Below, piece after piece: positions 1 through 10,490 of a DNA stretch of 64,000 nt. The position numbers and the translations under genes were made by a program. The notes under the pieces are model-generated. The model had not been told where the DNA came from and did no database searches. It saw only the letters and a program-made list of their open reading frames with translations. The first letter of the stretch is position 1. The number at the start of each line of letters is the position of its first letter. The stretch is from Leptolyngbya sp. Heron Island J (GTDB lineage: Bacteria > Cyanobacteriota > Cyanobacteriia > Phormidesmidales > Phormidesmidaceae): the NCBI RefSeq assembly GCF_000482245.1, contig NZ_AWNH01000115.1, forward strand, positions 62,001-126,000. The letters are read 5' to 3'.

Positions 1-1049
1 GGCCCGCCGATCAACGCATACACGAGTCCACATTTTAGTCCGAGAGGGAGGCCCATATTCAGCCCACCACTTGATCCGATCAACAATCCCTCTCTCAAGT
101 CGCTGTAAAGCCAGCCCTCTAGTCCGAAACCCAGCCCGAACAACAGCCCACCACTCAGCCCAAAACTCAGTCCGAAAATTAAAATGACTATGATGGAATT
201 CTGTAAAGATCTCCAGATTCCCTGATTTGGAAAGGTTTTTTCATCGATTAGCCCACGACTCAATCCGCTAATCAATCCGACCAGCAGCCCAACCAGCAGC
301 CCAAAACTCAACCCAATAATCAGCAAAAGCAGCAGGCCAGCAAGCAGGCCAGCAAACAACCAGGCAAACAACCCACAGACCAGTCCCAAGGTTAGCCCAA
401 CCAACAGTCCAGCACGTAAGCCGAAACGTAGCCCTTTTCTTAATGCCTTTGAGCATGAAAAAACCAGCTTTTCACTGAGCTGTCTAGACGGTTTTAGTCC
501 AGTACTCAGCCCAAACAGTAGCCCAAACAGCAGGCCACCATATAGTCCAAAATACAGCCCAAAACATAGCCCGTACATTGATCCATAAATCAGCTGATAA
601 AGATGAATCTGATTTCGGTGCAGCATACAAGGCTGCAAATCTTCAATCAAGAACTCCGGTCTACGAGCGCTTTCAAGCTGCCGTCCTAACCATGCTAAAT
701 AAGTACGAGTCTGGTTATGATTAGGTCCCTTGCCAGGTGCGTAAATATTGCTGTTATTTTCCTTGAGTTTTTGGCTAATAAAGGCATCAAACAGCTCTGC
801 CTCGTTAGTGATGGTGTTGCTCTGATGGGCAACGACTTCGTCGGGGGCTGGTTGCTGATGGGAGCTGTCAACATTTAAGCGACGCGATCTTGTTGGGGGG
901 GCATTTCTTAATATGGCCACTAATATTGCCGTTGCAATAATTACAGCAGCTGCGATAGGCCCAGCAGTTTGGCCCAACCATTCTGCTATTGTGTGTAGCC
1001 AGGATGCTGAATGAGTTTCAGCCAGAATTAGCAACACAATTTTCAGCAT
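1..1049 (-). CDS. GL-repeat membrane protein resembling the C-terminal part of cyanobacterial NACHT NTPases (3' end off the window)
   Basis: An open frame runs leftwards from an ATG at 1049-1047 to the window edge without a stop (at least 349 codons). An in-frame TAG lies directly before the ATG, so this is the whole 5' end. Residues 1-50 hold a hydrophobic stretch. About residues 80-145 contain an alpha-helical segment with the signature EFLIEDLQP-like spacing (here PEFLIEDLQP) preceded by TYLAWLGRQL. From about residue 155 onward there are repeated GLxFGL/GLLVGL units, clearly several membrane passes. In my memory this layout (helical LARQL..FLIE..QP segment then GL-rich membrane repeats) follows the NTPase in cyanobacterial NACHT proteins; here no Walker motifs precede it. 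It may be a decayed or detached tail, or a stand-alone membrane module. Function unknown. Confidence 0.6.
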   Translation of the reverse strand, partial: MLKIVLLILAETHSASWLHTIAEWLGQTAGPIAAAVIIATAILVAILRNAPPTRSRRLNVDSSHQQPAPDEVVAHQSNTITNEAELFDAFISQKLKENNSNIYAPGKGPNHNQTRTYLAWLGRQLESARRPEFLIEDLQPCMLHRNQIHLYQLIYGSMYGLCFGLYFGLYGGLLFGLLFGLSTGLKPSRQLSEKLVFSCSKALRKGLRFGLRAGLLVGLTLGLVCGLFAWLFAGLLAGLLLLLIIGLSFGLLVGLLVGLISGLSRGLIDEKTFPNQGIWRSLQNSIIVILIFGLSFGLSGGLLFGLGFGLEGWLYSDLREGLLIGSSGGLNMGLPLGLKCGLVYALIGG

Positions 1050-1273
1050 CTACCGTCCCGTGATGACTATTTTTGCATTTCTTGTTGCCTAGGCTGCTTA
1101 GAATCACAGCTTGAGCAAGGCCCTTGTCTACTCAAACATAGGGCAAGCTCTGGCAGCAGCCGGAAAAAGTAGGGAAAGGTCGGTTTTATTACAAGACTTG
1201 GTAGGTGAAAACGTTCTAGCCTCTGGGATATCAGGCTGATGTCGTGAGAACCTATTAGATTTTTTGTCGAAGT

Positions 1274-2257
1274 CTAAACTACAGCCAAATCTTGCTGACT
1301 AGAGACGGTTTGACTCGACACATCAGTAGCCGCAGGCTCGCTACAAACCGGGGCAATGCCGGCCCGATCTAAAATCTCTGGAATCAGGTCTTCTCGGCGA
1401 ATGGCCATAATGTGTACCCCCTGACAGAGAGTTTGGGCTAATTTGATCTGTTCAGCGGCAATGATGATGCCTTCCTGCAGGGGGTCTTCAGCGGCGGCAA
1501 GACGCTCAATGATGTCGTCTGGAATATGGACCCCAGGAACATTGCGATTGAGAAAGGCGGCATTTTTAGCCGATTTGAGTAAGAAGATACCAGCTAACAC
1601 TGGTTTTTCAGTCGGTGCGGCAATTTGATCCATAAATTTTTCAAGACGGTCAAAGTCAGAAATCAGCTGACTTTGGAAAAATTGGGCTCCGGCGTTGACT
1701 TTACGCTCAAACCGCTTTTGTAAGCCTGACCAGCTGGGACACTGGGGGTCAACAGCTGCACCGGCAAAGATGTCGAGTGCACCATCCGGCAGCTTTTTCT
1801 CGTTGAGGTCAATGCCTTGATTTAGCAGACCGATGGTGCGCAGCAGCCGTACCGATTCCAGGTCAAAGACGCTGCGGGCTTTGGGGTGGTCTCCAGCTTT
1901 TACCGGGTCGCCAGTAAGGGCTAAAACGTTGTGGATGCCCAGGGCGTTGGCTCCCATGAGGTCAGCCTGGAGGGCAATGCTGTTGCGATCGCGACAGGCC
2001 AGCTGACAAATAGGTTCAATCCCCACTTGTTTTAGCAAGACTGCCGAGGCCAGCGAGGACATGCGCAATACGGCTCGACTCCCATCGGTAATATTGACCG
2101 CATGGACTCGTCCCTTCAGCTGCTGCGCCATTGTAATCATATGGCTGGGATCGCCGCCCTTGGGGGGCATCACCTCAGCGGTAATGATAAACTGCCGCTC
2201 TGCGATCGCAGAGCGTAGCAGTGAAGAAGCCGAATGGGAGCCGTTAGAAATTGCCAT
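1274..2257 (-). CDS. metF: Methylenetetrahydrofolate reductase family protein
   Basis: A 327-residue TIM-barrel flavoprotein of the MTHFR family, which reduces 5,10-methylene-THF to 5-methyl-THF for methionine synthesis in the cytoplasm. Visible family features are an N-terminal AEVMPPKGGD segment (residues about 27-36), NITDGSRAVLRMSS, the conserved CRDRN motif near residue 88 and ALTGDPVKAGDHP near residue 113. The pattern is closer to the short bacterial/archaeal MTHFR type that pairs with separate partner proteins than to E. coli MetF. The ATG start follows an AAATTTTC region with no strong Shine-Dalgarno. It stands alone on the minus strand, 129 nt downstream of trpS, which is also on the minus strand. 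The MTHFR family call is secure, the exact electron donor is not. Confidence 0.85.
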   Translation of the reverse strand: MAISNGSHSASSLLRSAIAERQFIITAEVMPPKGGDPSHMITMAQQLKGRVHAVNITDGSRAVLRMSSLASAVLLKQVGIEPICQLACRDRNSIALQADLMGANALGIHNVLALTGDPVKAGDHPKARSVFDLESVRLLRTIGLLNQGIDLNEKKLPDGALDIFAGAAVDPQCPSWSGLQKRFERKVNAGAQFFQSQLISDFDRLEKFMDQIAAPTEKPVLAGIFLLKSAKNAAFLNRNVPGVHIPDDIIERLAAAEDPLQEGIIIAAEQIKLAQTLCQGVHIMAIRREDLIPEILDRAGIAPVCSEPAATDVSSQTVSSQQDLAVV

Positions 2258-2386
2258 CGAAAATTTTATTTAAAGCTGGATCGTATAAGGGTAACCATCA
2301 ACCGTTTGCACAACGGTCAACAAGTAGTTCGCATATGATCCCATGGTACGAGACGATGGCCGCTGCTTACCCGCCAGCAACCAGCT

Positions 2387-3397
2387 TTATAATGGCTTTG
2401 AGTAGCCTAAGGCATCTTTTACCTTAGTTAAAGTCTGATTGGCAATGACGCTAGCCTTCTGATTACCTTGTTTCAGGACCGATTCTAAATAACCCCGATC
2501 GTCCATCAACGCCTGGTATTTTTCTTGGATGGGCTGCAGCGCTGCGATCGCAGTTTCCGTCAGCAAAGGCTTAAACTGCCCCCAGCCCATATCAGCACAT
2601 TCCGCTGCCACCGCTGCTTTTTCCTGACCCGATAGCAGCATATACAGCGTCAGCAAATTATCGCATTCCGGGCGTTCCGGATTGCCAAACTCTAACCCCC
2701 GCATTGGATCAGTCTTACACTTTTTGATTTTCTTCTTAATCAGATCCGGCGTATCACCAATCTCAATCCGGCTCAGTTCAGACGGGTCGGATTTCGACAT
2801 CTTTTTCGTCCCATCGGTCAGGCTCATCACCCGTGCCCCATCCACACGAATCAGCGCGTCTGGCACCTTGAGCACTGGTTCCTTTTTTTTGCCAAATAAA
2901 TGATTAAGCCGCACAGCAATATCACGGGTCAGCTCAATATGCTGTTTTTGATCTTCGCCGACAGGAACCATATCCGGCTCGTAGAGCAAAATATCCGCTG
3001 ACTGTAGGACCGGATAATCCAATAACCCAACACTGACATTTTCTCCCTGTTTAACCGCCTTTTCCTTAAACTGAATCATGCGTTCTAACCAGTTCAGTGG
3101 GGTGATGCAGTTAAATAACCAGGCTAACTCGCTGTGGGCACTGATATGGGACTGTACAAAAACAGTTGCACGTTCAGGATCAATGCCACAGGCTAAATAG
3201 GCCGCTGCCACCTTATAGGTATTTTCCGCTAGCAGCTTTGGATCATGGGGCACCGTAATCGCATGTAAGTCTGCCAGAAACAGGAAACATTCGTACTCAT
3301 CCTGCATTTCTACCCAATTGCGAATTGCGCCGAGATAGTTCCCCAAATGCAAATTACCAGTGGTTTGAATGCCCGAAAGGATACGTTTTTTAGTCAT
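2387..3397 (-). CDS. trpS: Tryptophanyl-tRNA synthetase
   Basis: Class I aminoacyl-tRNA synthetase that charges tRNA(Trp) in the cytoplasm. The 336-residue length is normal for bacterial TrpRS. The HIGH-type nucleotide motif appears as GNLHLGNYLGA (residues 14-24) and the KMSKS loop as KMSKSD (199-204); the tryptophan-site segment LLYEPDMVPVGEDQKQH is near residues 137-153. The first ATG gives the family-typical N-terminus MTKKRILSGIQTTG. The gene is complete with no internal oddities and appears to be monocistronic. Confidence 0.97.
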   Translation of the reverse strand: MTKKRILSGIQTTGNLHLGNYLGAIRNWVEMQDEYECFLFLADLHAITVPHDPKLLAENTYKVAAAYLACGIDPERATVFVQSHISAHSELAWLFNCITPLNWLERMIQFKEKAVKQGENVSVGLLDYPVLQSADILLYEPDMVPVGEDQKQHIELTRDIAVRLNHLFGKKKEPVLKVPDALIRVDGARVMSLTDGTKKMSKSDPSELSRIEIGDTPDLIKKKIKKCKTDPMRGLEFGNPERPECDNLLTLYMLLSGQEKAAVAAECADMGWGQFKPLLTETAIAALQPIQEKYQALMDDRGYLESVLKQGNQKASVIANQTLTKVKDALGYSKPL

Positions 3398-4127
3398 GGA
3401 TGGGGATAAGGGAAAACGAGGATTAGAGGCTAGAAATAAAGATCTTATAAGACTGACGCGGCGTTCTGGGGTAGAAAATCAACCCTGGCTGCTCGGACTG
3501 GCCCATCTGGGCGTCTGTTCAACCGAGCGTTTAAGTTTCGTAGCTCAAAAAATATACACGAGAATTTCACATACTCTCCTGTTTTATTTTGAGGTGGATG
3601 TAGTTTTTACATATCCGGCGAATCTGTGCGTATGATCGAATGATTCTGAGAGTTTGTATGGCTAAAATCCTCTCTGTGTTTACTGTTAATCAGTCAAACA
3701 TCGTGATCTAGACATTATTCACCCAACGGGTTTGTGTTTCCTTAGCATGGAAAATGTTCAGACTTGTGAAAATTTAACTAAATTTCCGGATAAATTTTTG
3801 GTTAAATTTGCTGATGATTTTTGCTATTCATACAAACAATATGTAGTCGACGCTTCCTAAGTTACCTGCCCATGTGGATAATCAGTACGATATTAGAGGG
3901 TGGCGACCTTGAAGAGGCCATTATGAAGGCCATCGCTATGAACGCGAAGCGTCCTAGTCACCTCCCTCCCCAAGGTTTTTTATTGTCGATGTTGGCCCGG
4001 ATCGGTCAAGCTCAACCCGAGGTGCATGGGGTAGTTGATGTCCCCGTGGTTGACAGCAGTCAGACCTCCTAGCCTGATTTTTGTTCGACAGAACGCCGAC
4101 TTTAAACGCTGGTAGCCTGCCAGACAG
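3398..4127. other. 730-nt gap with only weak small-ORF candidates
   Basis: No recognisable gene lies between trpS and the small ORF at 4128. Two short plus-strand frames are possible: 3747-3860 (37 codons, rich in K/F/D) and 3872-4072 (66 codons; also open from 3821). Neither has a clear ribosome binding site, and neither resembles a family I know. The 3747 frame ends only 11 nt before the start of the 3872 frame. AT content is higher than in the flanking genes. Confidence 0.3.
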
Positions 4128-4337
4128 TTAGTGAGGATTCTGTTTGTTGGAAGAAAGTATCCACAGTTTTTGGCTCATCCAGGCCAGGGACCAGACCAGA
4201 TCGGGATGTCTGTAGCCTTCATCGACCCGAAGTTCTAACTCGGACAATAGCCAATTAGCAACTAACTCCAGCTGCTGAGAATCCAATGATTCGACTAGCT
4301 GTTGCTCTACAGGATTTTGGGGCTGTTGATCAACCAT
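4128..4337 (-). CDS. Small hypothetical protein (69 aa)
   Basis: A 69-residue acidic, helix-favouring protein. The first third is rich in Q, E and L (NPVEQQLVESLDSQQLEL), followed by ANWLLSELELRVDEGYRHPD and a Trp-rich end. There is no signal peptide or membrane segment. The composition is protein-like and differs from random antisense frames, and the gene is divergent from trmFO (197 nt gap). I do not recognise the family; it resembles the many short conserved hypothetical proteins of cyanobacteria. No function is proposed. Confidence 0.5.
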   Translation of the reverse strand: MVDQQPQNPVEQQLVESLDSQQLELVANWLLSELELRVDEGYRHPDLVWSLAWMSQKLWILSSNKQNPH

Positions 4338-4533
4338 GCTCCTAGATACTTAAGATTCCTCACACTTTCAGTGTTACGCGATTTTCTGGGGTGTGTGTGG
4401 GACGAAATCACAGAATATTGTGCTTTTCTATGGGAGAAATTCTGTCTGTATTTTTTTTGACATCGGTCCCCGGATAAAGGTTTCAATGGCTAGTGTCCTA
4501 TGATGGAATCCTCTGCATCCGTTAAGTACGACT

Positions 4534-5922
4534 ATGACCGACCAGCGCATCCAACCTATTCACGTTATCGGCGGTGGCCTTGCCGGAACAGAAGCGACTT
4601 GGCAAATTGCCCAAGCGGGTATTCCAGTGGTGCTGCATGAGATGCGTCCGGTAAAAGTCAGCCCTGCACATCATTCTGAGCATGTAGCTGAGTTGGTGTG
4701 TAGTAATTCATTTGGGGCCAAGGCGACGGACCGAGCTTCGGGACTGCTCCACGAAGAATTACGCCAGCTGGGTTCAGTGGTGATTGCTAAGGCCGATGAA
4801 CATGCTGTGCCTGCTGGGGGTGCCCTGGCGGTGGATCGCGGCGTGTTTAGCCGCGACCTGACAGCAACGTTAGAACAACATCCGCTAATTGAACTACGAC
4901 GTGATGAAGTCACCACCATCCCGACGGATCGGACGGTGGTGCTGACGACGGGACCGTTGACCAGCGATGCCCTGGCGGTAGACCTGCGTCAGTTTACCGG
5001 TCAAGACTATATGAGCTTTTTTGATGCTGCTAGCCCAATTGTGGTGGGTGAGTCGATTGACCGTGATTTTGCCTTTATGGCCTCCCGCTACGATCGGGGG
5101 GAAGCCGCTTATTTGAATTGCCCGATGAACCGGGAGCAGTATCTGGCTTTTTGGCAGGCCCTGTGTGCAGCGGAGCAGGCTGAACTCAAGGACTTTGAAC
5201 AGGAAACCGCTAAATTTTTTGAAGGCTGTTTGCCCATTGAGGAAATGGCCCGTCGCGGTGAAGACACCATGCGTTATGGTCCCCTCAAGCCAGTGGGGTT
5301 GTTTGATAAACGCTATGGTGCGTTTGATGATCCTGCCAATAAGGATAAAAAACCCTATGCCGTGGTGCAGCTCCGCCAGGAGGATAAGGGCGGCCAGCTC
5401 TGGAATATGGTGGGTTTTCAGACTAATTTGCGTTGGGGTGAGCAAAAGCGGGTGTTTCGCATGATTCCAGGATTGGAAAATGCGGAGTTTGTGCGGATGG
5501 GGGTAATGCATCGCAACACTTTTATTAATTCGCCTGAGCTGCTGAGCAGTGCGCTGCAGTTTCATCAACGGGCGAACTTGTTTGCGGCGGGTCAGTTAGT
5601 GGGGACTGAAGGGTATACGGCGGCCTGTGCAGGGGGCTGGCTGGCGGGTACCAATGCGGCACGGTCGGTGTTGGGACGTTCCCTGGTGTCATTGCCGGTC
5701 ACGACCATGATGGGGGCGCTGTTTGAGTTTATTAGTTCAGCTGAACCTAAGCACTTTCAACCGATGCCGCCAAATTTTGGCATTTTTCCAGCCCTGCCCC
5801 AGCGAATTCGCAATAAACGAGAACGCTATGGCAAGTATCGAGATCGCAGCTTTGCTGATCTGCACGCTTGGGTCGCAGCCAATCAAATTCGGTTAAAACA
5901 GTCCGTCTTTGCGATCGCATAG
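4534..5922 (+). CDS. trmFO: Methylenetetrahydrofolate-tRNA-(uracil-54-C5)-methyltransferase
   Basis: FAD-dependent enzyme that makes ribothymidine at position 54 of tRNA using methylene-THF as carbon donor. The 462-residue protein begins with the FAD-binding GGGLAG motif (residues 13-18). It keeps the family motifs VCSNSFGA (Cys56) and [21 protein letters not shown] (Cys232), the two cysteines that correspond to the catalytic pair known for B. subtilis TrmFO (Cys53 and Cys226). The C-terminal [16 protein letters not shown] second flavin motif is intact. A TATGAT -10-like hexamer at 4499-4504 lies 30 nt before the ATG, with no convincing -35. The next gene starts 44 nt downstream and is probably cotranscribed. 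Confidence 0.96.
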   Translation: MTDQRIQPIHVIGGGLAGTEATWQIAQAGIPVVLHEMRPVKVSPAHHSEHVAELVCSNSFGAKATDRASGLLHEELRQLGSVVIAKADEHAVPAGGALAVDRGVFSRDLTATLEQHPLIELRRDEVTTIPTDRTVVLTTGPLTSDALAVDLRQFTGQDYMSFFDAASPIVVGESIDRDFAFMASRYDRGEAAYLNCPMNREQYLAFWQALCAAEQAELKDFEQETAKFFEGCLPIEEMARRGEDTMRYGPLKPVGLFDKRYGAFDDPANKDKKPYAVVQLRQEDKGGQLWNMVGFQTNLRWGEQKRVFRMIPGLENAEFVRMGVMHRNTFINSPELLSSALQFHQRANLFAAGQLVGTEGYTAACAGGWLAGTNAARSVLGRSLVSLPVTTMMGALFEFISSAEPKHFQPMPPNFGIFPALPQRIRNKRERYGKYRDRSFADLHAWVAANQIRLKQSVFAIA

Positions 5923-5966
5923 ACCCATGGCCGGAGCATCCAGCAGGGATGCCCTAGGATATACGA

Positions 5967-6896
5967 ATGACAAGTCGATTCATTCTGATCTTTTTAGATG
6001 GCCTCGGTCTTGGCAGCGCTGGTCCCCAGAATCCCCTGAGCGATCCTGCTACTATGCCCCATTGCCAGGCCCTGTGGGCACATCCCCTACTAGCTGAGGT
6101 TCAGGTTCAGCGTCCCCGCTTTTTACTCAAACCCATCGACGCCACCCTGGGAGTACCCGGACTCCCCCAAAGCGCCACCGGCCAAACCACCCTATACACA
6201 GGGCACAACGCCGCCAGATTTCGCGGCAAACATCAAACCGGCTTTGCCAATGGTTCCCTACGCCAGCTGATAGAAGCCCATGGCCTATTTAAGCGAGTTT
6301 TGGCCCAAGGCGGTACAGCCACGCTAGCCAACCTTTACTCTCCAGCGTACTTTGAAGCCATTGCCCAACGACGGTGGCGCTACTCCGTCTGCACGCTGCT
6401 CAACATGACAGCCGGTTTACCCTTTCGCATGCAATATGAATATGAGCGCGGCACCGCCATTTTTTGGGACATTACCGGTGAGATTGCCAGCTCCCGTGGT
6501 ATTGCCACCGCACCGATTACGCCTGAACTGGCCGGCAGCTATCTAGCCACCTTAGGAAATCACCACAGCATCACTCTGTTTGAATGTTATCTCAGTGACT
6601 ACGCGGGGCATGCCAGAGCCTATGATCAAGCTGTAGCCGTACTCCAGCGGATCGATCGTTTTCTCGCCACCGTAGTCGCATCCTTAGGCCCCCAGACTAG
6701 CCTGATTGTCGTCAGCGATCACGGTAATGTGGAAAACTTAGCTACCAAATGTCATACCTTAAACGCCGTTCCCTTGTGGGTAGTGGGGCCAGCGGCCCAT
6801 GCATTTACAACCGTTGAGGATTTAACCGGCATTACACCAACAATTCTAGCTAATCTGTTGACGCCCGATGGGGTGAAGGGGATTGCCCAAAAATGA
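5967..6896 (+). CDS. Metalloenzyme of the phosphoglycerate mutase/alkaline phosphatase superfamily
   Basis: A 309-residue soluble protein of the two-metal phosphatase/phosphomutase fold. The first metal Asp is in IFLDGLGLG (Asp11), the nucleophile region is QSATGQTTLYTG (about residues 69-80), and the C-terminal metal ligands are in ECYLSDYAGHAR and VSDHGNVEN. The SATGQT nucleophile motif and the short length fit the iPGM-like metalloenzyme group rather than full-length cofactor-independent phosphoglycerate mutase (about 510 residues, with an inserted domain). Substrate unknown. It lies 44 nt after trmFO on the same strand. Its last codons run into a dispersed repeat (6900-6972), so the extreme C-terminus may be repeat-derived. 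Confidence 0.75.
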   Translation: MTSRFILIFLDGLGLGSAGPQNPLSDPATMPHCQALWAHPLLAEVQVQRPRFLLKPIDATLGVPGLPQSATGQTTLYTGHNAARFRGKHQTGFANGSLRQLIEAHGLFKRVLAQGGTATLANLYSPAYFEAIAQRRWRYSVCTLLNMTAGLPFRMQYEYERGTAIFWDITGEIASSRGIATAPITPELAGSYLATLGNHHSITLFECYLSDYAGHARAYDQAVAVLQRIDRFLATVVASLGPQTSLIVVSDHGNVENLATKCHTLNAVPLWVVGPAAHAFTTVEDLTGITPTILANLLTPDGVKGIAQK

Positions 6897-6899
6897 AAT

Positions 6900-6972
6900 C
6901 CCAGGTTGAGGCTGTAAATGGGTGGATGAGTGATGGGGTAACGGGGGCATTATTTAAGCGCGGGAGCCTAAC
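6900..6972 (+). repeat. 73-nt dispersed repeat, copy A
   Basis: This stretch matches the reverse complement of 38814-38886 at 69 of 73 positions by hand alignment. Both copies start with CCCAGGTTGAGG shortly after a stop codon and end with GCGCGGGAGCCTAAC, in the same orientation relative to the upstream gene. Weaker similarity (AAGGGGATTGC) continues upstream into the end of the preceding CDS. Function unknown; a small mobile or 3'-UTR element. Confidence 0.8.
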
Positions 6973-6995
6973 GGCTGATACTGTTGGCGTATCTC

Positions 6996-9560
6996 TTATT
7001 TTGCCAAGTTAACACCCACATTTTTATGCTTGATCTGGCTGGGGCTATGGTGGTCTCGACTCGCTCTGTCAGTCCCGTTTTGATCAACGCTGTCTTCTAA
7101 CTGGTTAGGATGATACTTATTCAACACAGTCAGCAATTTCTGCAGCTTTTGCGATGATGATGACTCAACTTTTCCTGGCGAGTAATGGGTTGTTTGATCA
7201 GGCAGCTTTGTTTGCACAACAACAGGGATTTTTGAGAGCATTACATTATCTTCAAAAAAGTCGAAGACATTATCGCTACCATCTTCCCGCAACATGATGG
7301 AATCTACGAGAATTATGTCAGGCAAAAGCTGATCGGCCATCTTTAAGCCTTTACGTTTGTTGTGGGTTAAAACAACAAAATATCCTTGACTCACCAACGT
7401 TTTCCAAATTAGCTTACAGTTCTCATCATCATCATCAATGACTAAGATACATTCTGAAGCAGGAGCGGTGACCAGAGAAAAAATTGACTGCTCGATAGAC
7501 AATTCCGTCTGCTGGTCATCAGGGGCATGTGCCAGAGCGGATGTCGGCTCTGCTGTCGGCATTTCAGGTGGTTCAGAGCGCAATACTGTCTCGCTGACAG
7601 TTGTTGGAATTCTGACGGTAAAAGTCGTACCTTTGCCGATATCACTCTCAACATTCACGGTGCCGCCCATCATCTGAACAAAACGCTTAGTGATGGTTAA
7701 CCCTAAGCCAGTGCCACCGTATTTTCGTGTAGTTGAAGAATCTGCTTGAGCAAAGGCGTTAAAAATCTTTTGTAGCTGTTCAGGTAACATACCGATACCG
7801 GTATCTTGAATTCTAAAGTTGATCCACTGACCCTTGAGAGTATTTTCAGAATTGATGCTAATGGTGATAGTCCCATTTTGGGTAAACTTGCTAGCATTGC
7901 TCAACAGATTGAAAAGACTTTGACGGACTTTCACCTGATCCGCATGTATGGTCTGAACGCTTGCAGCACACTGGATGTTGAGAGTATTGTTGTTTTTCTC
8001 GATAACAGGCTGCATGGTTGCGGCAACATCTTCTACCAAGGGCATCACTGCAAATGTTTCTAAATACATTTCCATGTGACCCGCTTCTACCTTAGAAAGG
8101 TCAAGCACATCATTGATGAGACCTAACAGATGTTTGCCAGCACTTTGAATTTTTTGCAGCTCAGGGATAAAACCGTCTTGCGCCAGGTCTTCTGCATCTT
8201 CTTCGAGTATTTCGCTGTAGCCAATGATGGCATTAAGTGGTGTCCGTAGCTCATGGCTCATATTAGCCAGAAACTCACTTTTTGCCTGGTTTGCTTTTTC
8301 CGCTTTCAGCCGTTCAGTTTCTGCTTTCTTTTGAGCTTCGTAAGCTTTTTTTAGGGCTTCATCATTGGCTTCCAAACTCAAGGCTAGCTGGAATTCAGCT
8401 TTTTTCCGATTGCTAATATCCTGCCAAAAGATTGAGAGTCCATTGACACTGGGACTAAGACGAAATTCAAGCCAGCGAGATTTGGCAGAAAACCGAGTTT
8501 CAAATGTTGTCAAAGCTTGCTGATTACGTGCCTCTTGATAGTAGTGTTCCTGGTCTTTCCCCATTTCTGGTGGCAAGACAGTCCACAGCAACTGGCCGGT
8601 TAGGTCGTCTGGCGATTTATCTAACGCATTGGCCGCATGTCCATTGGCATAGGTAATTAGCCAGTGATTGTCAACATCAATAAAGGCATCATCAATACTT
8701 TCAGATAAAAAGTTGGTAATTTTTTCAACTTTGTAAGACTGTCGTCTCCGCAGTACTAAATAAGCCGCTGTCGCTAGTATGATCAGACTCCATATAACGG
8801 TTGCCAGCTGAAACAGCCTCGCTCTTCTCTCGGCTATGTGGTAGGCTTCATCATAGGTATTCGCTAGAGTTTTAAGTTGTTGTGTTGTTGGTAATGACAA
8901 TAATGACTGAGCGAGTTGGTCAACCTGAGGTTTGTTGTCTAAGATAATTCTGGCATGCTCTAAAAAGCGATCAATATTATCTCGCTCGGCATCTGCAGTC
9001 AGGGTATCAATCTCGGTAACTCTGCGTTCAATATCTTCGACCAATGCCTCATCTGAGGAAAAATTATAGAGCAAGATTTGATCGATTGTGGCTTGAAGGG
9101 CTGGATTAACTTGTCTATCAGCGGCTTGGGTATTGTTGGGCTGAGAATCCTGAGTCAATAATGCTAGAGTCGATAAAGATGCCTTGATCTGTAGATTCTG
9201 TGCTTGAAATTGTTCGAGCAGGTCAGCTTTTTGGGTCAGTAGCTGGCTGGTATCCTCAAGGATAGTTTCAAGCTCTTGATTATACTGGGAAGTCAAAAAA
9301 TCAGGTCTAGCTTCAAGCTGATCCTGAAGGGTTTGGATCTGCTGAAGTTTTTGAGCAAATGTTTCCTGAGTAGGCTCTAAGGTTTGCTGAGATGCGATCA
9401 GGGTTTGATTTAGAATTAAGTCCTGTTGAAGTTGCTCCGACAGGTAGTCCCGATACACTAAATGAGCATCAACGTCGACTGGACGTCCTTTAACTAGCAG
9501 TCCCACCCACACTAGCAGTGCGCCAACTGCCGCCGAAAGTATGATTGGTTTTTTTTTCAT
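6996..9560 (-). CDS. Membrane hybrid histidine kinase (DAHL-like sensor, PAS, HisKA, HATPase, receiver)
   Basis: An 854-residue membrane sensor. TM1 is at about residues 7-24. Residues 30-245 are an all-helical extracytoplasmic region that resembles the double-helical DAHL sensor domain. TM2 is at about 251-271, a PAS domain at 280-385, a coiled coil at 388-428, HisKA with phospho-acceptor His436 in [10 protein letters not shown], and HATPase with [17 protein letters not shown] and GGTGLGLTI boxes. A C-terminal receiver domain has the acidic cluster VIDDDDEN and phospho-acceptor Asp in ILVDSIM. The C-terminal tail after the receiver is low complexity. No separate response regulator gene is adjacent, so the output partner is unknown. 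The gene is convergent with the iPGM-like gene. Confidence 0.9.
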   Translation of the reverse strand: MKKKPIILSAAVGALLVWVGLLVKGRPVDVDAHLVYRDYLSEQLQQDLILNQTLIASQQTLEPTQETFAQKLQQIQTLQDQLEARPDFLTSQYNQELETILEDTSQLLTQKADLLEQFQAQNLQIKASLSTLALLTQDSQPNNTQAADRQVNPALQATIDQILLYNFSSDEALVEDIERRVTEIDTLTADAERDNIDRFLEHARIILDNKPQVDQLAQSLLSLPTTQQLKTLANTYDEAYHIAERRARLFQLATVIWSLIILATAAYLVLRRRQSYKVEKITNFLSESIDDAFIDVDNHWLITYANGHAANALDKSPDDLTGQLLWTVLPPEMGKDQEHYYQEARNQQALTTFETRFSAKSRWLEFRLSPSVNGLSIFWQDISNRKKAEFQLALSLEANDEALKKAYEAQKKAETERLKAEKANQAKSEFLANMSHELRTPLNAIIGYSEILEEDAEDLAQDGFIPELQKIQSAGKHLLGLINDVLDLSKVEAGHMEMYLETFAVMPLVEDVAATMQPVIEKNNNTLNIQCAASVQTIHADQVKVRQSLFNLLSNASKFTQNGTITISINSENTLKGQWINFRIQDTGIGMLPEQLQKIFNAFAQADSSTTRKYGGTGLGLTITKRFVQMMGGTVNVESDIGKGTTFTVRIPTTVSETVLRSEPPEMPTAEPTSALAHAPDDQQTELSIEQSIFSLVTAPASECILVIDDDDENCKLIWKTLVSQGYFVVLTHNKRKGLKMADQLLPDIILVDSIMLREDGSDNVFDFFEDNVMLSKIPVVVQTKLPDQTTHYSPGKVESSSSQKLQKLLTVLNKYHPNQLEDSVDQNGTDRASRDHHSPSQIKHKNVGVNLAK

Positions 9561-10085
9561 ACTTTGTTTCCTATAAGATTGGTAGTCAGCATAAATTCAA
9601 ACAAGAAAACTGGGTTGGGTTTTGCTTGCTTTAGACCATGGTTCAATAAGACCCTGGGCTTAATCTTGGCTGCTCTATTACGGGTTTTACGCGTGTGGCC
9701 TTAGTGGGAACTACGTAATGTAAGCATGGGTTTGGTAAATACACATACACTTACAAACCACTTTGATGATTATCTGGAAAAAATACGTAGATACTCAGAC
9801 TTCAGAGTACTTGCGATCGCATTCGTCAAATCCATCCATCATGATGCATTCATCGTTTCTTCATTAAACTGGAACTGACCTTGAATTAAGACAATCAGAC
9901 CGTTGCTCCAGCCCATAGGATAGACAGATGCCCTGATGCACAGCAGCGTATCGAGAAACGTCAGCGATGTCAGACTATGGGACTCTCTGCATCAAGAACC
10001 GTTCATAATATTGGGCTGACTAAGTAAGCTGCATCAAGATCCATGGGTAAATTTACTAGTGCAACAGAGTTGGCAGTTTTAACCA
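9561..10085. other. 525-nt divergent intergenic region
   Basis: The region between the minus-strand kinase and the plus-strand EACC1-like gene must hold both promoters. One HIP1 octamer (GCGATCGC) sits near 9812. I see no open frame of note, no strong inverted repeat and no clear paired -35/-10. Confidence 0.5.
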
Positions 10086-10490
10086 ATGGCAGACACGTTA
10101 ACTATCGTTATTGATCTAACTGAGGCTGAAACCGATCTAGCACCAGAAGCACTGGAATCTCGTAGTTTAGAGCTGGCCGATGAACTGCAATCAGGGGATT
10201 TAGTTGATAGCGCCCGTCTGGCCCGAGAGTCAGACCTGCCTGAGGGGGCAAAATCAGGCTTACTTGCCTTTATTGGCGGTGTACTCACAGCAGAGGTGAA
10301 TCGCGAAAATCTGCAAAAAGCGGTGGATTTTCTGGGTAATCGCTTTTATGGCCGGACGCTAACTCTGCAGTACGAGGCGGATGGTCTGAAGACTACGCTG
10401 GAATACAAAAATGCAGAAGATCTAAAGGTAGCATTGGCTGCTGTGCAAAAGCTGGAAACTATTCGCATCCAGGTCAAAGAAAAATCTTAG
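10086..10490 (+). CDS. EACC1-like effector-associated constant component
   Basis: A 134-residue protein directly upstream of a caspase-like gene. It has an N-terminal beta strand (TLTIVIDL) and an acidic helix (residues 14-55) ending in LPEGAKSGLL. A hydrophobic middle (LLAFIGGVLTA, about 58-70) and a helix with VDFLGNRFYGR follow, then two C-terminal strands carrying a DG turn (LQYEADGLKTTLEY) and a closing helix. The PEGAK step, central hydrophobic segment and terminal strand-DG-strand unit match my memory of EACC1, which comparative genomics of bacterial conflict systems links to caspase- and trypsin-like effectors. The call rests on this layout plus the neighbour. The gap to the caspase start is 165 nt, and the two are probably cotranscribed. 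Confidence 0.65.
   Translation: MADTLTIVIDLTEAETDLAPEALESRSLELADELQSGDLVDSARLARESDLPEGAKSGLLAFIGGVLTAEVNRENLQKAVDFLGNRFYGRTLTLQYEADGLKTTLEYKNAEDLKVALAAVQKLETIRIQVKEKS

Noticed and set aside
3821-4072. 83-codon plus-strand frame upstream of trmFO as a gene
   Set aside because: No ribosome binding site and no resemblance to a known family; the first half is random-looking. Kept only as a weak candidate in the gap description.
4671-5568. Long minus-strand frames inside trmFO
   Set aside because: Antisense shadows of a highly conserved enzyme gene.
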